Position numbers and translations under genes: made by a program. The notes beneath the pieces are model-generated. The model had not been told where the DNA came from, did no database searches, and worked only from the letters and a program-made list of their open reading frames with translations. This document shows positions 1 through 7,590 of a stretch of 20,347 nucleotides of DNA, piece by piece. Where the stretch lies: positions 1 to 20,347 of the IMG/VR virus record IMGVR_UViG_3300030406_000167. One strand, given 5' to 3'. The DNA is from a virus. Each line of letters opens with the position of its first letter. Position 1 is the first letter of the stretch.

Positions 1-6
1 TAGATC

Positions 7-537
7 GTGGCAGCTACCATAAATGCAACTGTTAAAGGAGAAAATGCTAATAGCTATGTCACATTGACAGAAGCTAATGCTTATTTTGAAACAGTTCCAG
101 ATTCAACAACTTGGGATAATAAAACTGATGACCAAAAGAACAGATCATTAATAGCAGCTACCAGATGGATTGATAGTTTTGTTTACTATGGAGATAGATG
201 TGATGATGGACAGGCATTAAAGTTTCCAAGAAATAATTATCAGGTAGATGGTGTTGAATTAGCTTGCTCTAAAATTCCAAACAATATTAAGTATGCACAA
301 TATGAACTAGCAAGAGCATTAGCAAACGACACAGACGCAATGACAGGAAATGTAGGAACAAACGGAAACATAGCCGAAGCAAAACTAGGAGACTTAGCAG
401 TTAAATACAACACATCTAGTCAGGGAACAGGATCAGTAAATAATGTTTTAGACGTTTATCCTTGGTTACAAAGTTACCTTGGAGCGTATATGTTAGGTGG
501 TGCAGGAACTTTTCAACTACGAGCAGTAAGAGGATAA
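7..537 (+). CDS. Head-tail connector protein (DnaT-like phage family)
   Basis: A 176-aa protein starting at GTG; an in-frame TAG at 1-3 makes this GTG the only possible start in the window. The N-terminus reads like the phage family often labelled 'putative DnaT-like ssDNA-binding protein': a short strand with SYVTLTEANAYF (about residues 16-27), then a helical stretch with LIAATRWIDS and the FPRNN segment. Members normally sit between the capsid gene and the tail-completion genes, and the position fits here. I infer a head-tail connector (adaptor ring) role in the virion; real DNA binding is not supported by anything visible. It is followed after 1 nt by the next neck gene. Family placement is fairly sure; the exact neck role is inferred from gene order. 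Confidence 0.75.
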   Translation: MAATINATVKGENANSYVTLTEANAYFETVPDSTTWDNKTDDQKNRSLIAATRWIDSFVYYGDRCDDGQALKFPRNNYQVDGVELACSKIPNNIKYAQYELARALANDTDAMTGNVGTNGNIAEAKLGDLAVKYNTSSQGTGSVNNVLDVYPWLQSYLGAYMLGGAGTFQLRAVRG

Positions 538-538
538 T

Positions 539-916
539 ATGTCATTTGTAGACGATACATTTAAGACCTTACCAGCACAGCTACTAAATCAGTTCGGCAT
601 AGACATAACTTACATAAAAGCTGCTGCTATACAAGGATATAACGCAACTACAGGAGAAACAGTAGGATCTGACACGAACGTATCCATGAAAGCCCTGATA
701 ACCAGTGTCACAGCTACAGAGTTTCAATCAACATCCCAGACAACAGACGTACAAGTAATATTTGGTAACGCAGAACTAGGAAACTATTTCCCAACCAGTA
801 GAGATCGCATACAATACACAGAAGCAGGAGCAACTAAAATAGCGAGAATAGTAGACGTAAAAACATCCAGAGGCGACCAACCTATCCTTCACACAATATT
901 GGCACGACCACAATAA
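539..916 (+). CDS. Probable head-closure / neck protein
   Basis: A 125-aa protein with no membrane segment and a beta-rich composition (alternating VKALITSV, VQVIFGNAEL, RIQYTEAG, ARIVDVKT segments). This suits the small beta-barrel head-closure proteins (lambda gpFII or SPP1 gp16 type). An AAGAGG ribosome-binding sequence at 528-533 lies 5 nt before the ATG. The stop overlaps the next start as TAATG. I do not recognise a diagnostic motif. The role is inferred from size, beta pattern and position between a connector and a gp10-like tail-completion gene. Confidence 0.6.
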   Translation: MSFVDDTFKTLPAQLLNQFGIDITYIKAAAIQGYNATTGETVGSDTNVSMKALITSVTATEFQSTSQTTDVQVIFGNAELGNYFPTSRDRIQYTEAGATKIARIVDVKTSRGDQPILHTILARPQ

Positions 917-1461
917 TGGCTAAAAACGAAATTCCAAAACTAATAGAAAGAATAAAAGCTGTATCTTATGCAGTTGCTTTTACTGCTCCTGCTCGTTCAT
1001 CCGAAAAAGTAATAGACTCTATGCAAAAGGTTGGACCACGTTGGACAGGAAGATTTTCTAACTCTTGGATAATACAGAATGAACAATTAGGGCTATTAGC
1101 TGATGGTACTCAACAACCAGGAGATCCATCTCCAATAAAATTTGCAATTAGTCCAAGCAGAACCGCTATAAAAAGAGCATTAAAATCAGGAAAATCAATA
1201 TTTTCGATAACTAATATGACTCCCTACGCAAACCAAGCAGCAGATTTAGAGGATTTTGTAGCTGAACCAGTAGGTTTTGAGCCTGATAATTTTAAAAGAG
1301 GTGAAAGAGAGAGTAAAAGAGGTTTAGTCAGTGTATTTGATGAAGGACCAGATAGAGCAACTGCTGAGTTAGATTGGTTTTCTGACTATGCCCAAAGTGG
1401 AGGTACTATGCAATCAGAGGTAGAAAGTACCTTTAGAAGAATTTTTGAAAAAGTAAAATGA
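916..1461 (+). CDS. Tail completion protein, HK97 gp10 / lambda gpZ-like
   Basis: A 181-aa soluble protein. The central motif GPRWTGRFSNSW (about residues 40-51) is the typical signature of HK97 gp10-type neck proteins, in which a 'TGxLxxSW' segment follows the first helix. A later segment, SITNMTPYANQAADLED (about residues 96-112), resembles the 'N..pYA..ve.g' part of the same family. Such proteins join the finished tail to the head. The start overlaps the previous stop (TAATG) and the stop overlaps the next start (ATGA), so it is translationally coupled on both sides. The family call is well supported; the exact step, completion rather than tube interaction, comes from the lambda gene order. 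Confidence 0.72.
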   Translation: MAKNEIPKLIERIKAVSYAVAFTAPARSSEKVIDSMQKVGPRWTGRFSNSWIIQNEQLGLLADGTQQPGDPSPIKFAISPSRTAIKRALKSGKSIFSITNMTPYANQAADLEDFVAEPVGFEPDNFKRGERESKRGLVSVFDEGPDRATAELDWFSDYAQSGGTMQSEVESTFRRIFEKVK

Positions 1462-1913
1462 ACTATCAATCTGTCCGAACCGCTATCGAAACTCCGTTCC
1501 AAACTAATTATGGAGCATTAAGTCCTGCGATACCTGTATTTTTTGACAACTTTTACAATGTTTTAGCGGATAGTGTAGACGAATTTATCCATGTGAACAT
1601 AAAATTTGGGCTTACCACTGAAACAGCATTAACTACTTCGCACAACCATATACGAGGAATAATCATAGCAAGAATATGCACAGAAAAGAATAAAGGGCCA
1701 GCTAGAAATCAAACCCTTGCTACAACAGCGTTTACAACTCTAAATACCCTGGACAACACAGCAAAATCAACAAGCGGAGTCTACTTACGCATGGGTCAAA
1801 TTGATGGACCGAGCTTCACAACAATAGAGGGTGGTCAAGAATCCAGAAAAGGTCTGTATCCATTTTTTATATCAAGAATAGAAACAAATTTTCAAGCTCA
1901 GTTAACTCCTTGA
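1458..1913 (+). CDS. Tail terminator protein, gpU-like (DUF4128 type)
   Basis: A 151-aa protein overlapping the previous gene by 4 nt (ATGA). It starts MNYQSVRTAIETPF and has alternating strands and helices with FIHVNIKFG (about residues 43-51) and the C-terminal YPFFISRIETNFQ. This pattern resembles the DUF4128 / gpU-like terminator family, a small alpha/beta ring protein that caps the tail tube once it has reached the tape-measure length. It sits directly before the major tail protein, exactly where lambda U lies relative to V. Membership was judged by eye and by context, so the role is likely but not proven. Confidence 0.68.
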   Translation: MNYQSVRTAIETPFQTNYGALSPAIPVFFDNFYNVLADSVDEFIHVNIKFGLTTETALTTSHNHIRGIIIARICTEKNKGPARNQTLATTAFTTLNTLDNTAKSTSGVYLRMGQIDGPSFTTIEGGQESRKGLYPFFISRIETNFQAQLTP

Positions 1914-1944
1914 ATCTTTTCATAGATTTACGCTATCCTATAGA

Positions 1945-1966
1945 CATATCGGGTAGTACCCGTATG
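1945..1966. repeat. Imperfect inverted repeat before the major tail gene
   Basis: CATA (1945-1948) and CGGGT (1950-1954) pair with ACCCG (1958-1962) and TATG (1963-1966), leaving one bulged T (1949) and a 3-nt AGT loop (1955-1957). No T-run follows, so it is not a normal intrinsic terminator. It lies in the 76-bp gap ahead of the major tail tube gene, 23 nt upstream of its ATG. It could be an mRNA-stabilising or processing hairpin for a highly expressed gene, an operator, or chance. Confidence 0.4.
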
Positions 1967-1989
1967 TTCAAACCTTAGAATTATTAATC

Positions 1990-2739
1990 ATGGCTACAGT
2001 TCTATCGGGTACTTCGGGAGCGTTATATTATTCTCCTGCTGGTACAAGTGCAACAACTCTTACAGCATCAGCTTTTCCCTCATCAGGAGGAAACATCACT
2101 GTCGGATCTCAGTTGGGTTATAGAGTAAATGACACAGTAACACTCGCATATCCAACAGGATCTACAGTAACTAACTGTATTCCAGCAGCAGATTACTTTG
2201 TAAAAACTTATGATGCCTCAACTGGTGTTATGACAGTTTCCTCAACAGCAGGAGGAGCAGCAGTAACAGCATCAGCATCTCCTACTTTCGTTGCTGGAAC
2301 ATTTGCAAGCATTACATTTACAGCACCATTAGTTGTTGGATCTGTAAGAGAGTGGAGTTTTGAGATAACCAGAGCAGAAATTGACGTAACAAGTATTGGT
2401 CAAACTGTTACTCAAACCGCACCATTTAGAACCTTCATCTCAGGTTTCGCTGATGGTAGTGGTTCTGCCAGTGTTTACTCAACAGATGATGACACACTTC
2501 TATCCAGCAGAATGGTTGAAGATGTTATTCAACGTCAGCAAGCTGGTGCAAAAGTTAGATTGTATATTGATCGTCAGATGAGTGGTGCTAACGTAGATCA
2601 AACCGCAAGTAGATCAATCTTGGCAGACATCATTCTTACTTCTGCAAGTTTCAACGTTAACCCAGATGACGGACAGATTGTAGAGATAGCCTTCAGACCT
2701 AGTGCTGCTCCTACATTCGACCTATCTAAGACTGCATAA
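1990..2739 (+). CDS. Major tail tube protein (gpV-like)
   Basis: A 249-aa protein rich in Ser, Thr, Ala and Gly. The N-terminal part (to about residue 110) has Ig-like or decoration-type beta composition. The tube-subunit core follows: VREWSFEITRAEIDVTSIG (about residues 118-136), then FRTFISGFADGSGS (about 147-160). These are typical of siphovirus major tail proteins, in which a 'W.l....e..DvT..g' segment is followed by '..tG..dg.gs....'. The protein polymerises into stacked hexamers to form the tail tube. Its own 76-bp leader and a terminator directly downstream suggest a separately controlled, abundant transcript. The start follows no clear Shine-Dalgarno sequence. It occupies the V position after the terminator-like gene and before the chaperones. 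Confidence 0.85.
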   Translation: MATVLSGTSGALYYSPAGTSATTLTASAFPSSGGNITVGSQLGYRVNDTVTLAYPTGSTVTNCIPAADYFVKTYDASTGVMTVSSTAGGAAVTASASPTFVAGTFASITFTAPLVVGSVREWSFEITRAEIDVTSIGQTVTQTAPFRTFISGFADGSGSASVYSTDDDTLLSSRMVEDVIQRQQAGAKVRLYIDRQMSGANVDQTASRSILADIILTSASFNVNPDDGQIVEIAFRPSAAPTFDLSKTA

Positions 2740-2768
2740 TATTTTACTAGTAGTTATTAATTATTATG

Positions 2769-2793
2769 AACCTCGGTCAATCCGAGGTTTTTT
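2769..2793 (+). terminator. Rho-independent terminator after the major tail gene
   Basis: An 8-bp perfect stem, AACCTCGG (2769-2776) with CCGAGGTT (2782-2789), closes a 5-nt loop (TCAAT) and runs into six T residues (2788-2793). The run of T follows the stem on the plus strand only, so it acts on rightward transcription. It begins 30 nt after the tail tube stop codon. Confidence 0.88.
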
Positions 2794-2834
2794 ATTGCAT
2801 AATGAAGTACACTAATAAAAACAATACGAAATTT

Positions 2835-3176
2835 ATGGCGACAATGAACGCTCTCGACAGACTTAAAAAAGCTGCGAATCTCAGCCCAATCAAGAAAGAG
2901 GTAAAACTATCCGATGGATCGCTCTTCGTCATGTATGTAACTCCTTTGACAATGGCAGAGCGTGAAAGAGCACAAAGGCAAGTAAGAAGCGATGACTCAA
3001 ATGGCTTTGCTTTACAATTATTAATAAACAAAGCATTAGACGAAAACGGAACAAAACTATTCAACGCAGGAGAAATAGACGTTCTTAAAAACGAAGTCAA
3101 GGACAGTGACCTTCAGTCTCTTATGCTTGCAGTGATAAACGCAGAGGAGGAAGAAGTAATAGACCCAAAATCTTAG
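2835..3176 (+). CDS. Tail assembly chaperone, gpG-like (zero-frame product)
   Basis: A 113-aa acidic, helical protein. In-frame ATGs at 2766 and 2802 precede it, but 2766 lies before the terminator hairpin at 2769-2793, so a start at 2835 (MATMNALDRLKKAA), or possibly 2844, is preferred. A beta segment EVKLSDGSLFVMYVTPLTMAE (about residues 18-38) is followed by helices and a Glu-rich tail, EEEEVID. In lambda-like phages the G protein and its frameshifted GT form bind the tape measure and recruit tube subunits; neither stays in the virion. The last codons contain the slippery heptamer at 3164-3170, three nucleotides before the TAG. Location between V and the tape measure and the frameshift architecture together make the call firm despite low sequence conservation in this family. 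Confidence 0.8.
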   Translation: MATMNALDRLKKAANLSPIKKEVKLSDGSLFVMYVTPLTMAERERAQRQVRSDDSNGFALQLLINKALDENGTKLFNAGEIDVLKNEVKDSDLQSLMLAVINAEEEEVIDPKS

Positions 3177-3202
3177 CCAGCCAGTTAAAAAAAGATAACT
3201 GG
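3164..3202 (+). promoter_or_regulatory. Programmed -1 frameshift site: slippery heptamer plus stem-loop
   Basis: In the zero frame the bases read GAC CCA AAA TCT TAG. CCCAAAA at 3164-3170 is in phase as C_CCA_AAA, an exact X_XXY_YYZ heptamer. After a 10-nt spacer, CCAGTTA (3181-3187) and TAACTGG (3196-3202) form a perfect 7-bp stem around an 8-nt A-rich loop. A slip of -1 avoids the TAG at 3174-3176 and enters an open frame that ends at 3358. Lambda G-T and many other siphoviruses use the same layout. Confidence 0.82.
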
Positions 3203-3358
3203 ATGATGCTCAAGTTCGGGGTAGCCAAAGAATTAGGTAAGACGCTCCACGAAATAGGAGAAATGACAGAGCAGGAACTTATTGGTTGGAGTGCTTACTT
3301 TCAAATATTGAATGAAGAACAAGAAAAGCAGTACCAGAAAATAAAACGTGCTAGATAG
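3170..3358 (+). CDS. T-like extension of the tail chaperone, reached by -1 frameshift
   Basis: This frame is open across the end of the gpG-like gene and adds 62 residues starting ILASQLKKDNW, giving a predicted GT-type fusion of about 174 aa. The segment MLKFGVAKELGKTLHEIGEM followed by TEQELIGWSAYFQ is the classic T-domain pattern, in which a helical stretch 'lGktl.ei..mt..El..W.ayf' contacts the tube protein. A separate start at ATG 3203 or 3206 is possible but has no ribosome-binding site and would remove part of the conserved helix. In the lambda model the fusion is made in small amounts and ties the tape measure to tail tube subunits during assembly. Frame, heptamer, stem-loop and sequence pattern all agree. 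Confidence 0.82.
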   Translation: MLASQLKKDNWMMLKFGVAKELGKTLHEIGEMTEQELIGWSAYFQILNEEQEKQYQKIKRAR

Positions 3359-3408
3359 TGCTAATCAGTTTATTTAATGTAAAATAAAGTAAGTATTTCT
3401 TTTTGACT

Positions 3409-5958
3409 GTGGCATATAAAGCCGAGATAGATGTAAAAGTACGGAATCTTGGCTCGATTAGTCAATTAGAACAGAAGTTAAGCAGTATAAGCAAAAATGT
3501 AAACGCAATAAATAAGAAAAACCTAAAAGGTGGTGGAGGAGGTTCTAGGGCTACCAAAGATCCATTAAAAGATGAGTTAGCCAGTTTAAGATTACAAAAT
3601 ACAGCTTTATCTAATATAAATAGAGCACAAAGAGCAGCCAATAAGTTAAAGGACATAGGAGTAACTTTAGAAGAAGAAATGGCAGCTTTGAAAAAAGTGT
3701 CAAAAAGAAGTGTAAGCGATAGCTTAAGTGAGGACAGAAAGATTGTTGAATTAAAGAAGAAGAGTATTCAAGATGCTGAAAGATTAATACTACTCACACA
3801 AAAGAGGGGAAAAGCTCAAACAGAGGTAGCAAAAGCCACCGAAAGAACTCTCACAGCACAAGAGCGAATAAATGTTTTACGTTTATCTGGCAGTGCTAAT
3901 AAATTAGCAGGAGGAATGGGTGGATTTATTGATAACCAGAGAAAAGGTCTAGGTCCAGGGAATTTACTAGGCTTACCTAGTTCAAAAGATATAGAAGGTA
4001 GAGGAATACAGAGATTAGGAGCAACCCCAACAATTAGAGATAAAGCAGGAGAGTTTACTGCGAGTTCTGTAGAAAAGGCTGAATTTTTTGAAAAACGTAG
4101 AAATGCTGCTATTGAAAGAGGAATAGAAGCTAATAACAAATTAGTAGGCTCTGAGCGAATAAGAAATAGACAGACTATTAGAGTTAACAGAGCAATCGAG
4201 AAAAACAACAGACAGACTATAAGGCAAGCAAATAATCTCGTAAAGTTGGGAGATAGATTTGGTCAACTTGGAACAAATATAGCCAAATTCCAAGATGGTC
4301 TACTAAAAACTAGAGGACCAGGTGGAAGTATGCTCGCTCTTCCTAGTGCTCAAATGCTAGATAAAAGAGTTAAGGCTACAGGTCAAGCTGGTGGATTTAG
4401 TAGAGCAATACCAAGATTTAGGATGCCTTCTCCTACCAGAGGTTTTGATTTTGAAAGTGCTCTTATTAGTGGAGGTTTTCCTCTATTATTTGGTCAAGGT
4501 CCAGGTGTAGCAGCAGCAGGAGCTTTAGGTGGTGGTGTAGGTGGAATGTTTGGTGGTATGGGTGGTTTTGCAGGAGGTATTGCAGCTACCGCTTTAGTAA
4601 CCAGTATTCAAAATGCTATAAATGCAATAAGCGAATTAGGTCAAGCTCTCGGACCATTCACACAAAACAGTCAAGCTGCTATAGACGCACTGGGTTTACA
4701 AGGATCGGCAGAAGAAGCTCGAATAAAACTAATTGAACAGACAAAAGGTAAGACAGCAGCCTTCAATGCTGCCATGAACTTAATGTCCACTCAAATAGGA
4801 CAAAAAGGAGTCGATGCCCTAAAACAATTTGGTGATTCTACACGATTATTAGGTGGTCAATTTGCGCTCGCTCTTACTAAATTACAAGCATTTACAGCAG
4901 GAGTCGCAAACTTCATAATTAGAATTTCTGGATTGCAAGATTCTTTAGAAGCAGGAGCAGCTACTCAAACAGTTGCAGCAGCAGCAGGAGAAGGGAATGC
5001 AGAGGCAAAAGCCCTAGTTGCAAGAAGACAAGCTGCCGAATCCTTGAGAGGTCAAGGAGGTCAAGGTGCAAGGAAAAAACAATTATTAGAAGAAATTAGT
5101 GCTGAAGAAAAAATATTTGCAATTAGAAGAAATACAACAATAGAAGCAGATAACTTAACTCAGAAGTTTGATGCTTTGGGAATTAGCTTAAAAGCAGAGA
5201 AAGAAGAATCACAGCGAATATTAGAGCTAAGAAAACAGGGAATAAACCCAGAACTAGCTAAGACTCTTGCTTCTATTGAAAAGGAGGGCACTATAGCTAA
5301 AGATAATCTACAAGTTGAGATTGATAAACTTCTTGAAAAACAAGCTAAAGAGGGAGAACTTAATGAAAAACTTCAAACAAGACTAACAACACTTGAAAAA
5401 ATACAGGATGAAATAGATGAAGAAATTGGTTCAATGTCTGAACTTGCTGAAGCAACAGATGAATTAAATGAGTCAACTAAAAATTTAAAATCTAATTTTG
5501 AAAGAATTGGAGAATCTATTGCTTCTGGTGTTACTGACAATATAACTGCTGCTATTCAAGGAACAAAAACTTTGGGTGATGCAGCTAAATCAATTTTAAA
5601 CGATTTAAGCTCCTCACTTATACGACTCGGTGTGAATACATTATTATCTAAGATCCCTGGCTTCGGTGGTTTACCTATTTTAGGAACTAGATCAAAAGGT
5701 GGACCAGTTAGAACAGGAGGCAGTTTTGTAGTAGGAGAAAAAGGGCCAGAACTATTCGTACCAAAAAGATCAGGTACAATAATTCCTAATGATAAATTAG
5801 CTGGAGGAGGAACTACAAATATCAGTGTAAATGTAGATGCTTCTGGATCTTCTGTTCAAAGTAATGAGCAACAAGGAAAAGAGCTTGGCAGAGTTATTTC
5901 AGCAGCGATACAATCAGAATTAATTAAACAAAGAAGACCTGGAGGTTTATTAAGATAA
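3409..5958 (+). CDS. Tail tape measure protein
   Basis: About 849 aa, the length ruler for the tail and usually the longest or second-longest tail gene. I prefer GTG at 3409 (MAYKAEIDVKV), because GTG-GCA also starts the first gene of the window; TTG at 3403 is the alternative. The N-terminal third is Lys/Glu/Arg-rich and helical. A Gly/Ala-rich hydrophobic stretch (about residues 350-410, GGFPLLFGQGPG to ALVTSIQNAI) fits the segment thought to enter the host membrane during DNA injection. A coiled-coil region follows (about 540-680). The C-terminus has the conserved tape-measure block with GGPVRTGGSFVVGEKGPELF (about 765-785) and SGTIIPN. No lysozyme or peptidase domain is visible. The last base of its stop overlaps the next ATG. 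Confidence 0.93.
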   Translation: MAYKAEIDVKVRNLGSISQLEQKLSSISKNVNAINKKNLKGGGGGSRATKDPLKDELASLRLQNTALSNINRAQRAANKLKDIGVTLEEEMAALKKVSKRSVSDSLSEDRKIVELKKKSIQDAERLILLTQKRGKAQTEVAKATERTLTAQERINVLRLSGSANKLAGGMGGFIDNQRKGLGPGNLLGLPSSKDIEGRGIQRLGATPTIRDKAGEFTASSVEKAEFFEKRRNAAIERGIEANNKLVGSERIRNRQTIRVNRAIEKNNRQTIRQANNLVKLGDRFGQLGTNIAKFQDGLLKTRGPGGSMLALPSAQMLDKRVKATGQAGGFSRAIPRFRMPSPTRGFDFESALISGGFPLLFGQGPGVAAAGALGGGVGGMFGGMGGFAGGIAATALVTSIQNAINAISELGQALGPFTQNSQAAIDALGLQGSAEEARIKLIEQTKGKTAAFNAAMNLMSTQIGQKGVDALKQFGDSTRLLGGQFALALTKLQAFTAGVANFIIRISGLQDSLEAGAATQTVAAAAGEGNAEAKALVARRQAAESLRGQGGQGARKKQLLEEISAEEKIFAIRRNTTIEADNLTQKFDALGISLKAEKEESQRILELRKQGINPELAKTLASIEKEGTIAKDNLQVEIDKLLEKQAKEGELNEKLQTRLTTLEKIQDEIDEEIGSMSELAEATDELNESTKNLKSNFERIGESIASGVTDNITAAIQGTKTLGDAAKSILNDLSSSLIRLGVNTLLSKIPGFGGLPILGTRSKGGPVRTGGSFVVGEKGPELFVPKRSGTIIPNDKLAGGGTTNISVNVDASGSSVQSNEQQGKELGRVISAAIQSELIKQRRPGGLLR

Positions 5959-6299
5959 TGGCTACTTTTCCTAGTTATAACCCTGTTTTTTCTGCAAACA
6001 AAACTGATATTACTAATACTAGAGTAGTTCAGTTTGGTGATGGCTATCAGCAAAGATTTACTTTTGGTTTAAATCAAAATGCAAAACAATGGAGTTTAGT
6101 TTTTAACGAAGATAATACAGACGCAGCCATAATAGAAAGTTTTTTAGAAGCAAGAAAAGTTGATGGTGCATCTTTTGATTGGTCACCTCCAGATGAAACA
6201 GTAACTTATAAATGGGTATGTCCTTCTTTTACAAAAGAAATATTTGATTTCAATAGAAATAGAATAAATGTAACTTTCATACAAGTATTTGAACCCTAA
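5958..6299 (+). CDS. Minor tail protein, gpM-like
   Basis: A 113-aa protein, the usual size for lambda gpM-type tail tip proteins. The family pattern is clear: RVVQFGDGYQQRFTFGLN (about residues 22-39), then WSLVFNEDN (46-54), and the Asp/Trp-containing FDWSPPDE (about 74-81) with a following beta strand. These proteins form a ring between the tape measure base and the tail tip cone. It lies immediately after the tape measure and before the gpL-like gene, as in lambda, and both junctions are TAATG overlaps. Confidence 0.88.
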   Translation: MATFPSYNPVFSANKTDITNTRVVQFGDGYQQRFTFGLNQNAKQWSLVFNEDNTDAAIIESFLEARKVDGASFDWSPPDETVTYKWVCPSFTKEIFDFNRNRINVTFIQVFEP

Positions 6300-6889
6300 T
6301 GGCAAAACCTGTATCTGAAACCCAATCAATAAATCCTGGTTCAGTTATTGAAATGTTTGAACTGACAACAGACGCAGCTTTACATGGATCAGCTACTACA
6401 TATAGATTTCATGATGGCAGTAATCCAATAGCTTATGGCAATAATAATTCTAATGGAAATATCGTTTGGAACGGTAATACTTATATTGCTGTACCTTTAG
6501 AAGCTGATGGATTTAAATATGCGAATGGTCAATTACCCAGACCTACATTAACGATAAGTAATGTCACAAATTTAATTACAGCTATTTTATTAAATGTAAA
6601 TGTTGTAACCCCTGGAAATGATTTAACTGGTGCTGTAGTAACAAGAGTTAGAACATTAGCAAGATTTTTAGATGCTGTAAATTTTACAGGCAATACAAAT
6701 CCCTATGGAACCCCCGATCCAACAGCAGAATATGCAAAAGAAATATACAAAATTGATAGAAAATCAGCAGAAAACAGAGCCGTTGTTCAATTTGAATTAG
6801 CTGCTGCTTTTGATTTAGCAAACATACGAATACCTTTGAGAGTATGTACTAAAGAATTATTTCCTTCTATTGGTACGTTTATGCCATGA
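6299..6889 (+). CDS. Minor tail protein, gpL-like, lacking the Fe-S C-terminus
   Basis: A 196-aa protein whose N-terminal two thirds match the gpL pattern: [16 protein letters not shown] near the start, [17 protein letters not shown] (about residues 60-76), [10 protein letters not shown] (about 81-90), and the [20 protein letters not shown] segment (about 141-160). Lambda gpL is about 232 aa and ends in a cysteine-bearing domain that binds an iron-sulfur cluster. Here only one cysteine exists (C183) and the chain stops 13 residues later (FPSIGTFMP), so the cluster domain is absent. The stop overlaps the next start (ATGA), giving no sign of a recent frameshift. Tail tip location and M-L-K order make the family call firm. 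Confidence 0.85.
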   Translation: MAKPVSETQSINPGSVIEMFELTTDAALHGSATTYRFHDGSNPIAYGNNNSNGNIVWNGNTYIAVPLEADGFKYANGQLPRPTLTISNVTNLITAILLNVNVVTPGNDLTGAVVTRVRTLARFLDAVNFTGNTNPYGTPDPTAEYAKEIYKIDRKSAENRAVVQFELAAAFDLANIRIPLRVCTKELFPSIGTFMP

Positions 6890-7590
6890 ATGAGTGGAAA
6901 GAAGCTGCTCTTAGTCATGCAAAGGTTGAAGATCCTAAAGAATCTTGTGGTTTATTGTTAAATATAAAAGGTAAGGAAAGGTATCATCCTTGTCGTAACC
7001 TATCTATGACAAACCATCAATGTTTCATTCTCGATCCAGAAGATTATGTAAAGGCAGATAATACAGGAGAAATAGTAGCTATTATTCATAGTCATCCAAT
7101 TACACCTCCAACACCTAGTCAGGCAGATTTAGTTAGTTGTGAAAGATCCAATTTACCTTGGTATATTGTCAATCCTAAAACAGAACAATGGGGACATTGT
7201 AAACCCAAAGGATATAAAGCTCCTTTAATAGGTAGAGAATGGGTTTGGGGTATAACTGATTGTTGGTCATTAGTGAGAGACTGGTATAAGGAAGAGAAAA
7301 ATATTGAACTTAGAGATTGGCAAAGACCGACAACACCAGAAGAATTTATTAAAAATCCCATGTTTGAAAGATGTGCTGAAGCTACTGGATTTAGAGAGTT
7401 AGAACCAAATGAGAAACTTGAAAATGGTGATTTGTTATTTATGTCAATAATGGATGCTGGTTTAAATCATGTAGCTATTTTCATAGATGGAGATGTCTTA
7501 CATCATTTATCTAGTAGACTTAGTTGTAAAGAACCATACTCACCTTGGTTACTAAAATGCACAGGCAAGAGGTTGCGTTATGTTGCGTAA
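6886..7590 (+). CDS. Tail tip assembly protein, gpK-like, with JAMM and NlpC/P60 domains
   Basis: A 234-aa two-domain protein. The N-terminal JAB/MPN metallopeptidase is complete: Glu in KESCGLL (E19), then [14 protein letters not shown] with H68, H70, S78 and D81, the zinc-binding JAMM set. The C-terminal half is NlpC/P60-like: catalytic Cys in [10 protein letters not shown] (C126), His in NHVAIFIDG (H195), and a downstream His pair (H206-H207) that could supply the third polar residue. In lambda-like phages K is needed for tail tip assembly. The NlpC part is thought to cleave peptidoglycan peptide bonds, and the JAMM part may process a partner such as the adjacent ubiquitin-like gpI. It overlaps its neighbours by 4 nt upstream and 11 nt downstream. 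Both active sites look intact. Confidence 0.9.
   Translation: MNEWKEAALSHAKVEDPKESCGLLLNIKGKERYHPCRNLSMTNHQCFILDPEDYVKADNTGEIVAIIHSHPITPPTPSQADLVSCERSNLPWYIVNPKTEQWGHCKPKGYKAPLIGREWVWGITDCWSLVRDWYKEEKNIELRDWQRPTTPEEFIKNPMFERCAEATGFRELEPNEKLENGDLLFMSIMDAGLNHVAIFIDGDVLHHLSSRLSCKEPYSPWLLKCTGKRLRYVA

Noticed and set aside
7-537. Literal reading of the first gene as a DnaT-like replication protein
   Set aside because: The label comes from a family name. Position next to neck genes and absence of replication genes favour a connector role.
2798-2803. CATAAT as a promoter -10 box for the chaperone and tape-measure genes
   Set aside because: No acceptable -35 at 16-18 nt; the expected position falls inside the terminator stem. 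In AT-rich DNA such hexamers are common.
2766-2834. ATG at 2766 or 2802 as the start of the gpG-like chaperone
   Set aside because: The 2766 start lies just before a terminator hairpin at 2769-2793, so the mRNA would rarely continue. Residues encoded before 2835 look unlike the family. The 2802 start cannot be fully excluded.
3203-3358. Independent 51-aa gene starting at ATG 3203
   Set aside because: There is no ribosome-binding site, and the in-phase slippery heptamer and the open frame upstream explain it better as a frameshift extension.
3359-3408. Promoter between the chaperone extension and the tape measure (TAAAAT at 3380-3385)
   Set aside because: The stretch is very AT-rich, has no supporting -35 box at proper spacing, and the genes can be read from upstream transcripts.
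3816-4208. Long minus-strand ORFs inside the tape measure and other tail genes (also near 2792-3100, 15019-15321, 15727-16038 and 18976-19305)
   Set aside because: They are complete shadows of convincingly coding plus-strand genes, with no recognisable family pattern and no space for their own signals.
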